Source: Atopobiaceae bacterium (GTDB lineage: Bacteria; Actinomycetota; Coriobacteriia; Coriobacteriales; Atopobiaceae). From it: a DNA stretch of 42,472 nucleotides. This document shows, piece after piece, positions 33,501-41,046 of the stretch. Position 1 is the stretch's first letter. Each line of letters begins with the position of its first letter. Location of the stretch: NCBI GenBank assembly GCA_017941705.1, contig JAGAVX010000058.1, positions 1-42,472 on the forward strand, given 5' to 3'. The notes beneath the pieces are model-generated. The model had not been told where the DNA came from. It was given only the letters and a program-made list of their open reading frames with translations, and searched no databases. The position numbers and the translations under genes were made by a program.

Positions 33501-34490
33501 ATGAGCGCTTGTCTGTGCAATCTCTCGGCTGACACAATCCTTGAACTCATTGCCCTCAAGGGACTCGACGTCTCGCTCGCGTCCCCAGATCCGTCATCGT
33601 TTGTGCCGGACTACAACTTGGTCAGAGATGTCCTTGGCACCTATGCAGACATGCTGCAAAGGCCCATCGAGTTCTTGGTCAACAACGCCAGGAACCGCAG
33701 GCGCTTGCCAGGTACCGCGTGTCATGTGTGGACCACACCCTTACCGCCCAACAGCGTCCTCTCTCTCGGGGAAGGGCTTTATGTCTGCTCTCCCGAGTTC
33801 ACTCTTCTGCAACAGGCATCCCAACTGCATCAGGCAAACCTCTGTCAGATGCTTGGCCGCTATCTGGGCATATGGTCACCAATTAACACTGAGCAAGGAA
33901 CTCCAGAAAAGCGGGCGCCTCTCACCTGCTTCGAGTCTCTGAATGGTTTTCTTACGGGGGCGAACCACTCACGGGGCAAAGGGAACCTCAAGCTAGCTAT
34001 GGCCTATACCTGCGACGGAGCCGCATCCGCACCGGAAACGTCGCTACAGCTTGCATTGTCACTGCCTCCAGAGCTTCACGGGCTGTTCATCCCACAGCCA
34101 ACCATGAACTACGAGATTGGCCTCTCGTCGCAGGCTCAAAGACTGTATCCGCATGAGACCATTCGTATTGATCTCTGTTGGCCCCGCAAGAAGTTCGGAC
34201 TGGAGTATCAGGGAGATGAGCACGGGGCTCGGCTCGGGGCAGATTACGCTCGCTGGTATGCTACACGGGCTGAGGGATATGAGCTCTGGTATTTAGCAAA
34301 AGAGCAGCTGGGTGATGCCGAGCAGATGTCTCACATCGGTCGTGAGGTGGCAAAACGCATTGGCCATGAGATTAACGAGGATCTTTGGCCCACTACAAGC
34401 GAGCTGCAGGGCCTTCTTGACGTTCTTACGCACCGAAGGCACCTAGGGCCCCTTGGCTACGATGAACTCCGAAGACGCCGGGCCAAATGA
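33501..34490 (+). CDS. Unknown protein with a PD-(D/E)XK-like (DUF559-type) C-terminal core
   Basis: A 329-residue protein, not firmly recognised. The C-terminal third holds TIRIDLCWPRKKFGLEYQG, continuing DEH (about 219-241), the D...E-x-Q-like strand pair of DUF559/Vsr-like nucleases and AbiEi-associated proteins, followed by an ARWYATRAEGYELWYL helix-strand unit. The first 200 residues are featureless except a region reading CHVWTTPLPPNSVLSL, typical of the AbiEi-type regulator families. The function may be DNA cleavage or abortive-infection-like defence; this is inference. Codon use and GC are below those of neighbouring genes, and it is flanked by AT-rich DNA and palindromic repeats, which suggests recent acquisition. 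The start has GAGG 4 bases upstream. Confidence 0.6.
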   Translation: MSACLCNLSADTILELIALKGLDVSLASPDPSSFVPDYNLVRDVLGTYADMLQRPIEFLVNNARNRRRLPGTACHVWTTPLPPNSVLSLGEGLYVCSPEFTLLQQASQLHQANLCQMLGRYLGIWSPINTEQGTPEKRAPLTCFESLNGFLTGANHSRGKGNLKLAMAYTCDGAASAPETSLQLALSLPPELHGLFIPQPTMNYEIGLSSQAQRLYPHETIRIDLCWPRKKFGLEYQGDEHGARLGADYARWYATRAEGYELWYLAKEQLGDAEQMSHIGREVAKRIGHEINEDLWPTTSELQGLLDVLTHRRHLGPLGYDELRRRRAK

Positions 34491-34523
34491 ACAAGGCGAT
34501 GAGTCGCGAGTCGACGCGCTGGA

Positions 34524-34712
34524 GTTCACGTGCCACGTTTGCTGATGCCAATATCGGCAAAACTGCAGGATTCTGAAGCGATAATCGCGAGATTTGGGGA
34601 ACGTGAACTAATAGCGCGTCCAAAAAGTTCACGTGCCCCGTGGATCCATGCAATCCGGCAAGTAATGCCTGATAAATATTGTTAATGACAATGGCTTTTG
34701 GGGCACGTGAAC
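34524..34712. repeat. Two tandem 85-86 nt palindromic elements bounded by GTTCACGTGCC
   Basis: Element 1 (34524-34608) starts GTTCACGTGCC and ends GGGGAACGTGAAC. Element 2 (34627-34712) starts GTTCACGTGCCCC and ends with its exact complement GGGGCACGTGAAC. Each encloses further palindromes: GTTTGCTGAT paired with ATCGGCAAAAC, and GCGATAATCGC, in element 1; TGGATCCA and ATTGT-N5-ACAAT in element 2. They have no coding signal and could fold as multi-armed RNAs or cruciforms. A further partial copy of the arm (GGTTCACGCACC) starts at 34731. Confidence 0.75.
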
Positions 34713-34846
34713 CCTGCCGACTTTCAGAGCGGTTCACGCACCCGCAGCCTCACACCCTGAGGCCGAGACAATACCCTGCCACACAATAATTGGGCACCCT
34801 TGGACACCCCGCAGGGCAAATCCATACCCAATCACATTGATGCTGC

Positions 34847-34878
34847 AACATAAAGGGCGCGCCTTTAGTGGCGCGCCC
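34847..34878 (-). terminator. Intrinsic terminator of the flavoprotein gene
   Basis: GGGCGCGCC at 34855-34863 pairs with 34870-34878 around TTTAGT; on the minus strand it is followed by TTTATGTT. It lies 37 bases after the stop at 34915. Confidence 0.8.
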
Positions 34879-34914
34879 CATCGAGCTAATCAGACTGCAG
34901 CTCAAACCAAGTGA

Positions 34915-36456
34915 CTAGTCCCAGTCGCCGTCGCCGTCATCCCAGTCCTCATCGCCACCGTCGCCAAAGGCGAGCTCGGCAGCGTTCTCGCCGGCAATGC
35001 GGCCAGAGTTGAGGCAGAAGCCCATGGTGTTGCCAGGGATGCAGAAGTTGTAGGAGTCACCATAGATGGTGCAGGCGTCGGTGCCGACGCAGTACAGGCC
35101 AGGGATCTTCTCGTAGTCGTCGGTCATGACCTCGAGCTTGTGGTTGACAAGCACGCCGCCCAGGGTGCCGTAGGCGCCCATGAACTGCTTGCAGCCGTAG
35201 AAGGGACCCTCCTCCAGCGGAATCATGTACTGGCGATCCTTCTCGAACAGGGCGTCATAGCCCTCGGCGCACATCTCGTTGTACTCCTCGACTGCGGCGA
35301 CAAAGCCGTCAACGTCGATGCCAAGCTTCTCGGCGAGCTCCTCGAGGGTGTCGGCCTGGGCGATGTAGGGGTTGCCCTCGTCGTCCTTGTAGGTGTCGAG
35401 GTCAGCGTTCCACTGAGCCTCGAAGCCCTCGTAGAGGTCGTGCGGGTGCACGTGGGAGACGATGTCCGGACCATACTTCTTCCAGCGCTTGAGCATGTTG
35501 GCGTCGAAGATGGCGTAGCCGACCTTGCCGGGCAGGTGGTTAATGGCGTTGCCGACGAAGGTGGTGTTGAAGACCTCGTCCTCGGGCATGAAGCGCTCGC
35601 CCAGACGGTCGCACCAGTAGCACGGCTGACGGAAGGCGCCCTCTACATAGAAGTGGTTCATGTTGTCGGGAAGCTGGTACATGAGCTCCATGGTAACGGG
35701 GGTATGGCCCGCGCCAGCCTTGTGGCACATGTTGAAGCCGTCGCCATCCATGCCGGGGATAGCGAAGGAGAAGAGGTTCTTGCCCCAGTCCAGACCGATC
35801 TTGTCGTGAATCATCTGAACGTTGTGGCCAAAGCCGCCGGTGGCGACGATGGCAGCCTTGCAGGAGATCTCGATCTCCTCGCCGCTCTTGTCAACAGCCT
35901 TGACGCCAGCAACCTTGCCGTCCTCCATGATGAGGTCGGTGCCAGGGGTCTCGAGCATGAACTCGACGCCGAGGTCCTGGGCCTTCTCGGTCATGCGCTT
36001 GGTCATCGTGGTGGCAGCACGCGGGCCGGGCTCGGAGCCGTCCTCGGGCTGAACGACGTGCCAGGTGTACTCGCCGTCGGCGTAGGCCTTGGTGCGCTCA
36101 CCAGCGCGGAAAGCGGGACGCACGGAGTTGAACTGAACGCCCATGTCCATGAGCCACTGGATGGTGTCGCCGGACTTGTCGTAGTAGGCCTTGACGAGCT
36201 TGGCGTCGACCTGGTAGTGGGTATAGAACATGTGGCGACGGAAGAGCTCGCCCGGGGTGAGCGTGATGCCGCTCATCTTCTGGACAGGCGAGCCAGCCGC
36301 GCAGGGACCCATGCCCATGTTGGCGGCACCACCCGTGTTGGACGCCTTCTCGAGGCAGATGACGCTTGCGCCGTTCTCTGCCGCAGAGATGGCGGCCGCA
36401 AGGCCAGAGAGGCCAGCCGCAACGACGACGACATCAGTTTCAAGCTGCTTTGCCAT
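34915..36456 (-). CDS. FAD-dependent fumarate-reductase-type flavoprotein
   Basis: A 513-residue flavoprotein of the fumarate reductase/succinate dehydrogenase flavin subunit superfamily (like urocanate reductase, BaiCD-relatives and the many coriobacterial reductases). The N-terminal FAD-binding strand reads DVVVVAAGLSGLAAA; the first Gly of GxGxxG is Ala. CLEKASNTGG and ATGGFGHN follow, and near the C-terminus are CVGTDACTIYGDSYNF and GNTMGFCLNSGRIAGENAA (the second FAD contact). The C-terminus is very acidic (DEDWDDGDGDWD). There is no Tat signal, heme or FMN-binding domain, so it is probably cytoplasmic and dependent on a partner donor such as the flavodoxin-family protein upstream. The acceptor substrate is unknown. 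It has its own 5' region with a hairpin (36492-36513). Confidence 0.85.
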   Translation of the reverse strand: MAKQLETDVVVVAAGLSGLAAAISAAENGASVICLEKASNTGGAANMGMGPCAAGSPVQKMSGITLTPGELFRRHMFYTHYQVDAKLVKAYYDKSGDTIQWLMDMGVQFNSVRPAFRAGERTKAYADGEYTWHVVQPEDGSEPGPRAATTMTKRMTEKAQDLGVEFMLETPGTDLIMEDGKVAGVKAVDKSGEEIEISCKAAIVATGGFGHNVQMIHDKIGLDWGKNLFSFAIPGMDGDGFNMCHKAGAGHTPVTMELMYQLPDNMNHFYVEGAFRQPCYWCDRLGERFMPEDEVFNTTFVGNAINHLPGKVGYAIFDANMLKRWKKYGPDIVSHVHPHDLYEGFEAQWNADLDTYKDDEGNPYIAQADTLEELAEKLGIDVDGFVAAVEEYNEMCAEGYDALFEKDRQYMIPLEEGPFYGCKQFMGAYGTLGGVLVNHKLEVMTDDYEKIPGLYCVGTDACTIYGDSYNFCIPGNTMGFCLNSGRIAGENAAELAFGDGGDEDWDDGDGDWD

Positions 36457-36593
36457 ACGTACCCTCCTTGTTGCTCTTTCTTATCCGTTTAGCCGCCTGC
36501 TTGTGCAGACGGCCCCATTACCTAGAACCTAACGTTCCCACACATACGGCCCTGCATCTATGTGAGCAGAACCGACGTTGGAACTAAGTAGCT

Positions 36594-36627
36594 CGAGGGC
36601 CCTTGTTCATTCGCACAAGGGCCCTCG
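36594..36627 (-). terminator. Hairpin terminator after the iron-sulfur flavodoxin-family gene
   Basis: Perfect 13-base arms (36594-36606, 36615-36627), loop TCATTCGC, 9 bases after the stop of the minus-strand gene at 36636. The following sequence has only a weak U-rich stretch. Confidence 0.75.
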
Positions 36628-36635
36628 TCATGACT

Positions 36636-37715
36636 CTATTTGCGGGTGCCGAGATCCTGGAACTTGGCGTAGCGGTCGTCCTCGTCGGGCTTGACCGGCG
36701 ACAGGAACTCCTTGTAGGCCTTCACGCGCGCCTTGTACTCAGGCGTCTTCTGCAGCTCGGCCAGGATGCCCTCGTTCTTGCCGATGTCCTCGCCGTGAAT
36801 CTGCTTGCCACCCATGGTGTCATGCGCACGCTCGCGGCCCTGCTCGTCGTAGATGCCGGGGAAGGCGGGAGCGCCGTCGGCGTCATAGATGACGTTGCCC
36901 TCTTCGTCGGTCAGGTCATGCTCGGCGTACTCGACCGTGACGGCACCCTTGGCGTCGATGACGATCTTGCCCTGCAGGCCGCAGACGCAGCACACGGCGC
37001 GGTTGGTGCCGGGGTACAGGTAGAAATCATTGCAGTTGCAGTGCGGGCAGACGCCCTTCTCGCCCTTGTACTCGGCATGCTCGGGATCCTTGGCGGCCTC
37101 GGCCAGGTTGATGCCGATCTGATGGGCGCGCGCCACGACCTCGTCCTTCATGAGGGCGGTCTTGGACCAGGCGATCCACTCGTTGTCGATGACCTTCCAT
37201 GCGGGCGTCATGGACTGGATCTGGTGGTCGGACTGGATGTGGGTGCCCCAGTCGGAGCCGCCGATGCCGATGTAGCTCACGGGAATGCCGGTGTGGAAGA
37301 CGCACTCAGGCGGAATGGTGCCCTTGCCGCCATGCTCGATGATGTTCTTGGCAATCTGCATGCCGATGAAGTTGTTGCCGGTGTCCATGCGGGGCCCAAA
37401 GCGGTCCATGATGGTGTGGAACAGGCCCGACGCACCGGTCTCGAAGATCGGGTCGACCATGACGATGCCATCGGAGGTGAACATCTTGTAGGCAAGCCAG
37501 TCGAAGTCGTCCTTGTGGACGCACATGTTGCCGCGACCGCTCATGAGCGCCTTGACGCAGGCGATGCAGCCGGTGCAGTGCTTGATGTCGAGGTCCTGGG
37601 CGCGGATGAACTCGACCTCGCAGCCGGCCTCCTGGGCACCCTTGAGCACCTCCTTGCAGATGGAGTCGTTGTTCCCGTTCTTGGTGCCAAACGACACGCC
37701 GAGGATCTTGGTCAT
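36636..37715 (-). CDS. Iron-sulfur flavodoxin-family NAD(P)H:FMN reductase-like protein
   Basis: A 359-residue protein. The N-terminal 200 residues are an NADPH-dependent FMN reductase/flavodoxin fold (LGVSFGTKNGNNDSI, then DGIVMVDPIFETGASG). Inside is the cysteine cluster CTGCIAC at 47-53 with C65, similar to the compact [4Fe-4S] motif of iron-sulfur flavoproteins, with a longer last gap. The C-terminal part carries a zinc-ribbon or rubredoxin-like module (CPHCNCND... CCVCG, about 245-270) and a charged tail. It probably passes electrons from NAD(P)H or ferredoxin to a flavoprotein such as the neighbouring 34915-36456 product. The start has GGAGAGGGG upstream. Confidence 0.8.
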   Translation of the reverse strand: MTKILGVSFGTKNGNNDSICKEVLKGAQEAGCEVEFIRAQDLDIKHCTGCIACVKALMSGRGNMCVHKDDFDWLAYKMFTSDGIVMVDPIFETGASGLFHTIMDRFGPRMDTGNNFIGMQIAKNIIEHGGKGTIPPECVFHTGIPVSYIGIGGSDWGTHIQSDHQIQSMTPAWKVIDNEWIAWSKTALMKDEVVARAHQIGINLAEAAKDPEHAEYKGEKGVCPHCNCNDFYLYPGTNRAVCCVCGLQGKIVIDAKGAVTVEYAEHDLTDEEGNVIYDADGAPAFPGIYDEQGRERAHDTMGGKQIHGEDIGKNEGILAELQKTPEYKARVKAYKEFLSPVKPDEDDRYAKFQDLGTRK

Positions 37716-37799
37716 AGGTATCCCCTCTCCAACATGTGTTTACCAACTGACCTAACAGCAAAAGCTTATGAGCTAACACGCTGTGCAATCGTTTGAATG

Positions 37800-37838
37800 C
37801 CTATGAGCGGAACGTGCCACAATGTGGCATTTCATAGG
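37800..37838. promoter_or_regulatory. Nested palindrome between the PucR-type regulator and the reductase gene
   Basis: TGCCACAATGTGGCA (7-base arms, 37815-37829) lies inside a looser inverted repeat CCTATGA (37800-37806) and TCATAGG (37832-37838). It lies about 100 bases upstream of the reductase start and 45-83 bases after the regulator stop. It may be an operator or a terminator hairpin of the regulator gene. Confidence 0.45.
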
Positions 37839-37882
37839 GCAAGAGACTAAGTGTCGGGGCTGGTGTCGGGTTGCTCGGCAGG

Positions 37883-39490
37883 CTAGCTGACGCGACCGAC
37901 CGACCGCTGCCAGGCAAGCGACATGTCGGAGGGGTCGAACATCATCTGGTTGTCCATGCCGCACAGATAGTGCATGAAGAATGCGACAGACAACCGGTCC
38001 TCGCCCTTCTTGAGGTCGATGAAGAACAGCTCCAAAATCTTGTTGACGCGATAGAAGTAGGTGTTGCGGTGGACGTTGAGCGCCTTGGCGGCCTCTGCCG
38101 GACTGCCGGGATGCTCGACCGTGCGATAGGCCGTCTCGAGGTAGGCGGTGCCGTGGTCCTTGTCGTACAGGCTCATGGTGACGACGCGTTTGTCAAGCAT
38201 CATGTCGAGCTGCCCAAAGGTCTGGGCCATGTTGGCGAGCACCGAATAGCGGTGCTGCCAGAAGTACACGATCGAGGCCGTATCGTTCACGCGAGCCGCC
38301 ATGAGGTCGGCAATCTGCTGATACCGGTCACGCGTAAGGGCGATCTGCTCGAAGGGCTCGCTGACGTATGCCTTCATCCCGTTGCGTTCGAGCGTGGTGA
38401 CGAACTCCTTGCGCTGACCGAGCAGGCGTATCGTTCGCTCGTAGCCGTCCCATCCGGGACAGGTGCGGGGACCCAACGCGATGAGGATGACGAGCCGTCC
38501 ATTGCGCATCGTCCAAAGGCTGTTGCGGAAGGCGTTTGACACGCGCGCGGCAATGCGCTGGAGATGGTTGCGCGGGAGCTCACGGTCTGCGGCAAGCTCG
38601 GCGAGTACGTAGGTGTCGTCCACCGGCATCGAGCTCAACGCGAGCTGGGCCCGCATGGTCTTCTCGTTGGCAAAGGTGTCGCCCAGCAGGTCGTCGAGGA
38701 CCGTCGACCCCGAGCCGGCGCGCTCTCCGGCAATGCCCAGCTTGTCGATCATCACACCGGCGAGCGAGCCGGCGAAGTCGACCAGCTCGAGGTCGGCGTC
38801 GGTAATGGTGCCGTTCTGCTCGAGCATGTCAAAGCGGCCCATCTCCATGTGGTGGAACGAGATGATGGAAGTGACCCAGCGCTGGCCAAATCGCTCGTTG
38901 GCCGAGATGATGGAATGCCCTGCATGACGGACGTCATCGAGGATGCCGTCCCGCTCCAACTCCGCGTTGACCTCCTCGGAGATGTAGCCCTGCGTGATCT
39001 CCTCGAGCACATCTGCGCGGTCTTCGGGAAAGTCTCCCGCCCATGCCAGCAGGCGCCGGTCAGAGTTGACGATCATCAGGGGATTTCCCAGGATCTCGTA
39101 GACCTTGTCGGCATAGCGCTGGAGATCGTAGGAGCTCTGGAACGCGAGGTAGATGCGCTTGCGCTGGAGGTCGAGCTCCACATGCTTTGCCGGAAGGTGC
39201 TCGAACATCTGCTCGAACTCATCCCGCGTGAGGTCCGAGACGACCATCACCGTGCGCAGCGGCGGCCGCTCCCCCGTCTCGGGAAGGCCGCCGTCACATA
39301 GAACGATGGTCGTGCCTGCAAAGCCCTCAATCGGCCCTGCGGTATCCTTTGGTGCAATCGTCACTTGTTCGGGAAACGAAACGTCGGGCACCAGGTGGGG
39401 AAACACTATGACGTCCTCTTCGAAGTTGACGTCACCACCAGCCAAATAATCGGTTACCCCAAGCTCGCCCAGAACCGTTCGAAGCTTCAT
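37883..39490 (-). CDS. PucR/CdaR-type transcriptional regulator
   Basis: A 535-residue DNA-binding regulator. The N-terminus starts with a PucR-like sensing domain (TVLGELGVTDYLAGGD), the middle is a GGDEF-related (PucR GGDEF-like) part, and the C-terminus is the HTH_30 domain SPAEAAKALNVHRNTYFYRVNKI (about 459-481) followed by the conserved helix DRLSVAFFMHYLC. The family senses small catabolites and usually activates adjacent uptake and degradation genes. It is divergent from butyrate kinase and upstream of the reductase genes, so both sides are likely targets. Confidence 0.87.
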   Translation of the reverse strand: MKLRTVLGELGVTDYLAGGDVNFEEDVIVFPHLVPDVSFPEQVTIAPKDTAGPIEGFAGTTIVLCDGGLPETGERPPLRTVMVVSDLTRDEFEQMFEHLPAKHVELDLQRKRIYLAFQSSYDLQRYADKVYEILGNPLMIVNSDRRLLAWAGDFPEDRADVLEEITQGYISEEVNAELERDGILDDVRHAGHSIISANERFGQRWVTSIISFHHMEMGRFDMLEQNGTITDADLELVDFAGSLAGVMIDKLGIAGERAGSGSTVLDDLLGDTFANEKTMRAQLALSSMPVDDTYVLAELAADRELPRNHLQRIAARVSNAFRNSLWTMRNGRLVILIALGPRTCPGWDGYERTIRLLGQRKEFVTTLERNGMKAYVSEPFEQIALTRDRYQQIADLMAARVNDTASIVYFWQHRYSVLANMAQTFGQLDMMLDKRVVTMSLYDKDHGTAYLETAYRTVEHPGSPAEAAKALNVHRNTYFYRVNKILELFFIDLKKGEDRLSVAFFMHYLCGMDNQMMFDPSDMSLAWQRSVGRVS

Positions 39491-39543
39491 GTACCTCGCC
39501 CATCTTTGCGCTTGTGTTTTCCCTCCATTTTCGAGATTTGGGG

Positions 39544-39572
39544 GTTTGTGTGCGCTGTGCTAGTGCACAAAC
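39544..39572. promoter_or_regulatory. Palindromic site in the regulator-butyrate kinase divergent region
   Basis: TGTGC-TAGT-GCACA at 39556-39569 lies within the outer arms GTTTGTG (39544-39550) and CACAAAC (39566-39572). It stands about 200 bases upstream of butyrate kinase and 54 upstream of the regulator start, suitable for autoregulation and divergent control. Which protein binds is inference. Confidence 0.4.
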
Positions 39573-39765
39573 TTATCGATGCATGCTTTGACTATTTAAG
39601 GGCTGTGACCATGTGATTGCCAAAAGGGCTTACGTAGGATAAAGAGGTCTTATCTTGCGGCTCGCCATGCGGGTCGATGGTTTGAGCAAAGGCCCCAGCG
39701 ATCGTATGCCACAGGAGATGGTGCCTGCCCGCAAGCCAAGCCGCCTTCCCGATGAAAGGAATCCC

Positions 39766-40890
39766 ATGGCCTACCGCATTCTCACGCTCTCCCCGGGATC
39801 GACCTCGACCAAGGTCGCCGTCTTTGAGGGAACGGAGCCCGTCTTCAAGGCAAACGTCCGCCACGACCCCGCCGAGCTCGCCGCCTTCGATCTGGCAAAG
39901 GACCAGCTGCAGTACCGCATCGATACCATCGAGCGCGAGCTCGACAAGGCCGGCGTCACGCTCGAGTCCATCGACGCCTTCAGCGGGTACTGCGGCGGCA
40001 TGGGACCCACTATCGGTGGCATCTTTGCCATCGACGAAACCGTCTGCGAGCACGTCCTCAACTGCGGCATGAACCATCCCGCCATCCTGGGCGCACCCAT
40101 CCTGCACTCCTTCGCGCAAAAGACCGGCAAGCCCGCCTTCGCCGTCAACCAGCCTGACACCGACGAGCTCGATGACGTCGCACGCATCACGGGATACCCC
40201 GGCGTCTACCGCAAGAGCCACGTGCACTGCCTCAACCAGAAGGAGTGCGCCATCCGCTACGCCGCCTCGATCGGCAAGTCATATGACGAGGTCAACGTCA
40301 TCGTCGCGCACGTGGGCGGCGGACTTTCGGTGGCGGCGCATCGCCAAGGCCGCATGGTCGACACCAACGACGTGCTCGAGGGTTCCGGCCCCTTTGCCCC
40401 CAACCGCTCTGGAGACGTGCCCCTCAAGCCCGTCGTCGCACTGGCCTTTGACGGTACGCATGACAAGCGTGAGATCATGAATGTCATCGGCAAGACCGGC
40501 GGCCTGCTTGGCCTTGTGGGCACCGATGACGCCATCGCGATCAACGAGCGTATCGCCGCGGGTGACGAGTGGGCGAAGGTCGTGTACGAGGCCATGGCCT
40601 ACCAGACCGCCAAGGCGATCGGCGCCTTCGCTGCCACTCTCAAGGGCAAGGTGGACGGCATCATCCTCACCGGCGGCGTCTCCAACGACAAGGGCTTCGT
40701 CGCCTACATCGAGGAGCGCGTCGGCTGGATTGCCCCGGTCATTGCGTATGGCGGAGACTTTGAGATGGAGGGTTCCGCCTCCGGCGCCGTCCGCGCCCTC
40801 AAGGGCACCGAGGAGGTCATGACCTACACGGGCGAACCCTCCTGGAAGGGCTTTGCGATGGAGGGTGCCTTCGCCGACGTTGAGGCATAG
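39766..40890 (+). CDS. buk: Butyrate kinase (acetokinase family)
   Basis: Interconverts butyryl phosphate and butyrate with ADP/ATP; 374 residues, the usual length. It has the ASKHA-type N-terminus RILTLSPGSTSTKVAVFEG, the butyrate kinase set NQPDTDELDDVARITG and SHVHCLNQK, AHVGGGLSVAAHRQGRMVD-type loop (about 182), and GSGPFAPNRSGDVP near residue 209; the C-terminal ILTGGVSNDKG is an adenosine-binding strand. Branched-chain acyl phosphates are alternative substrates. No phosphotransbutyrylase lies nearby, so the acyl-phosphate source is elsewhere. The start at 39766 has AAAGGA 6 bases upstream. The downstream MFS gene is separated by a large inverted repeat. Confidence 0.92.
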   Translation: MAYRILTLSPGSTSTKVAVFEGTEPVFKANVRHDPAELAAFDLAKDQLQYRIDTIERELDKAGVTLESIDAFSGYCGGMGPTIGGIFAIDETVCEHVLNCGMNHPAILGAPILHSFAQKTGKPAFAVNQPDTDELDDVARITGYPGVYRKSHVHCLNQKECAIRYAASIGKSYDEVNVIVAHVGGGLSVAAHRQGRMVDTNDVLEGSGPFAPNRSGDVPLKPVVALAFDGTHDKREIMNVIGKTGGLLGLVGTDDAIAINERIAAGDEWAKVVYEAMAYQTAKAIGAFAATLKGKVDGIILTGGVSNDKGFVAYIEERVGWIAPVIAYGGDFEMEGSASGAVRALKGTEEVMTYTGEPSWKGFAMEGAFADVEA

Positions 40891-40908
40891 AGCATCACTA
40901 CCTGACCC

Positions 40909-40979
40909 GACACCTAAATCTCGATCGAACCGAGACGTTTTCCCACGATTCGTGTGCGCTCGACCGAGATTTAGGTGTC
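40909..40979. repeat. 20-bp-arm inverted repeat after butyrate kinase
   Basis: Arms 40909-40928 and 40960-40979 (GACACCTAAATCTCG then TCGA, one mismatch) enclose a 31-base loop. It starts 18 bases past the butyrate kinase stop. No run of T follows on either strand, so it may be a repeat of the REP type used as a bidirectional stop. It is unrelated in sequence to the repeats at 10141 and 42306. Confidence 0.7.
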
Positions 40980-41046
40980 TTGTCCACTATCGACCCACGA
41001 CCCGGACACGTTTTGAATGCTCCGGCACGCAACACGAGGAACCCTC

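Noticed and set aside
34524..34712. Phage attachment site or insertion sequence
   Set aside because: No integrase, transposase or target-site duplication is visible next to the elements.
34426..34737. 103-codon minus-strand frame over the tandem palindromes
   Set aside because: It crosses the inverted repeats and the 3' end of the plus-strand gene and has no ribosome-binding site; better explained as noncoding repeat.
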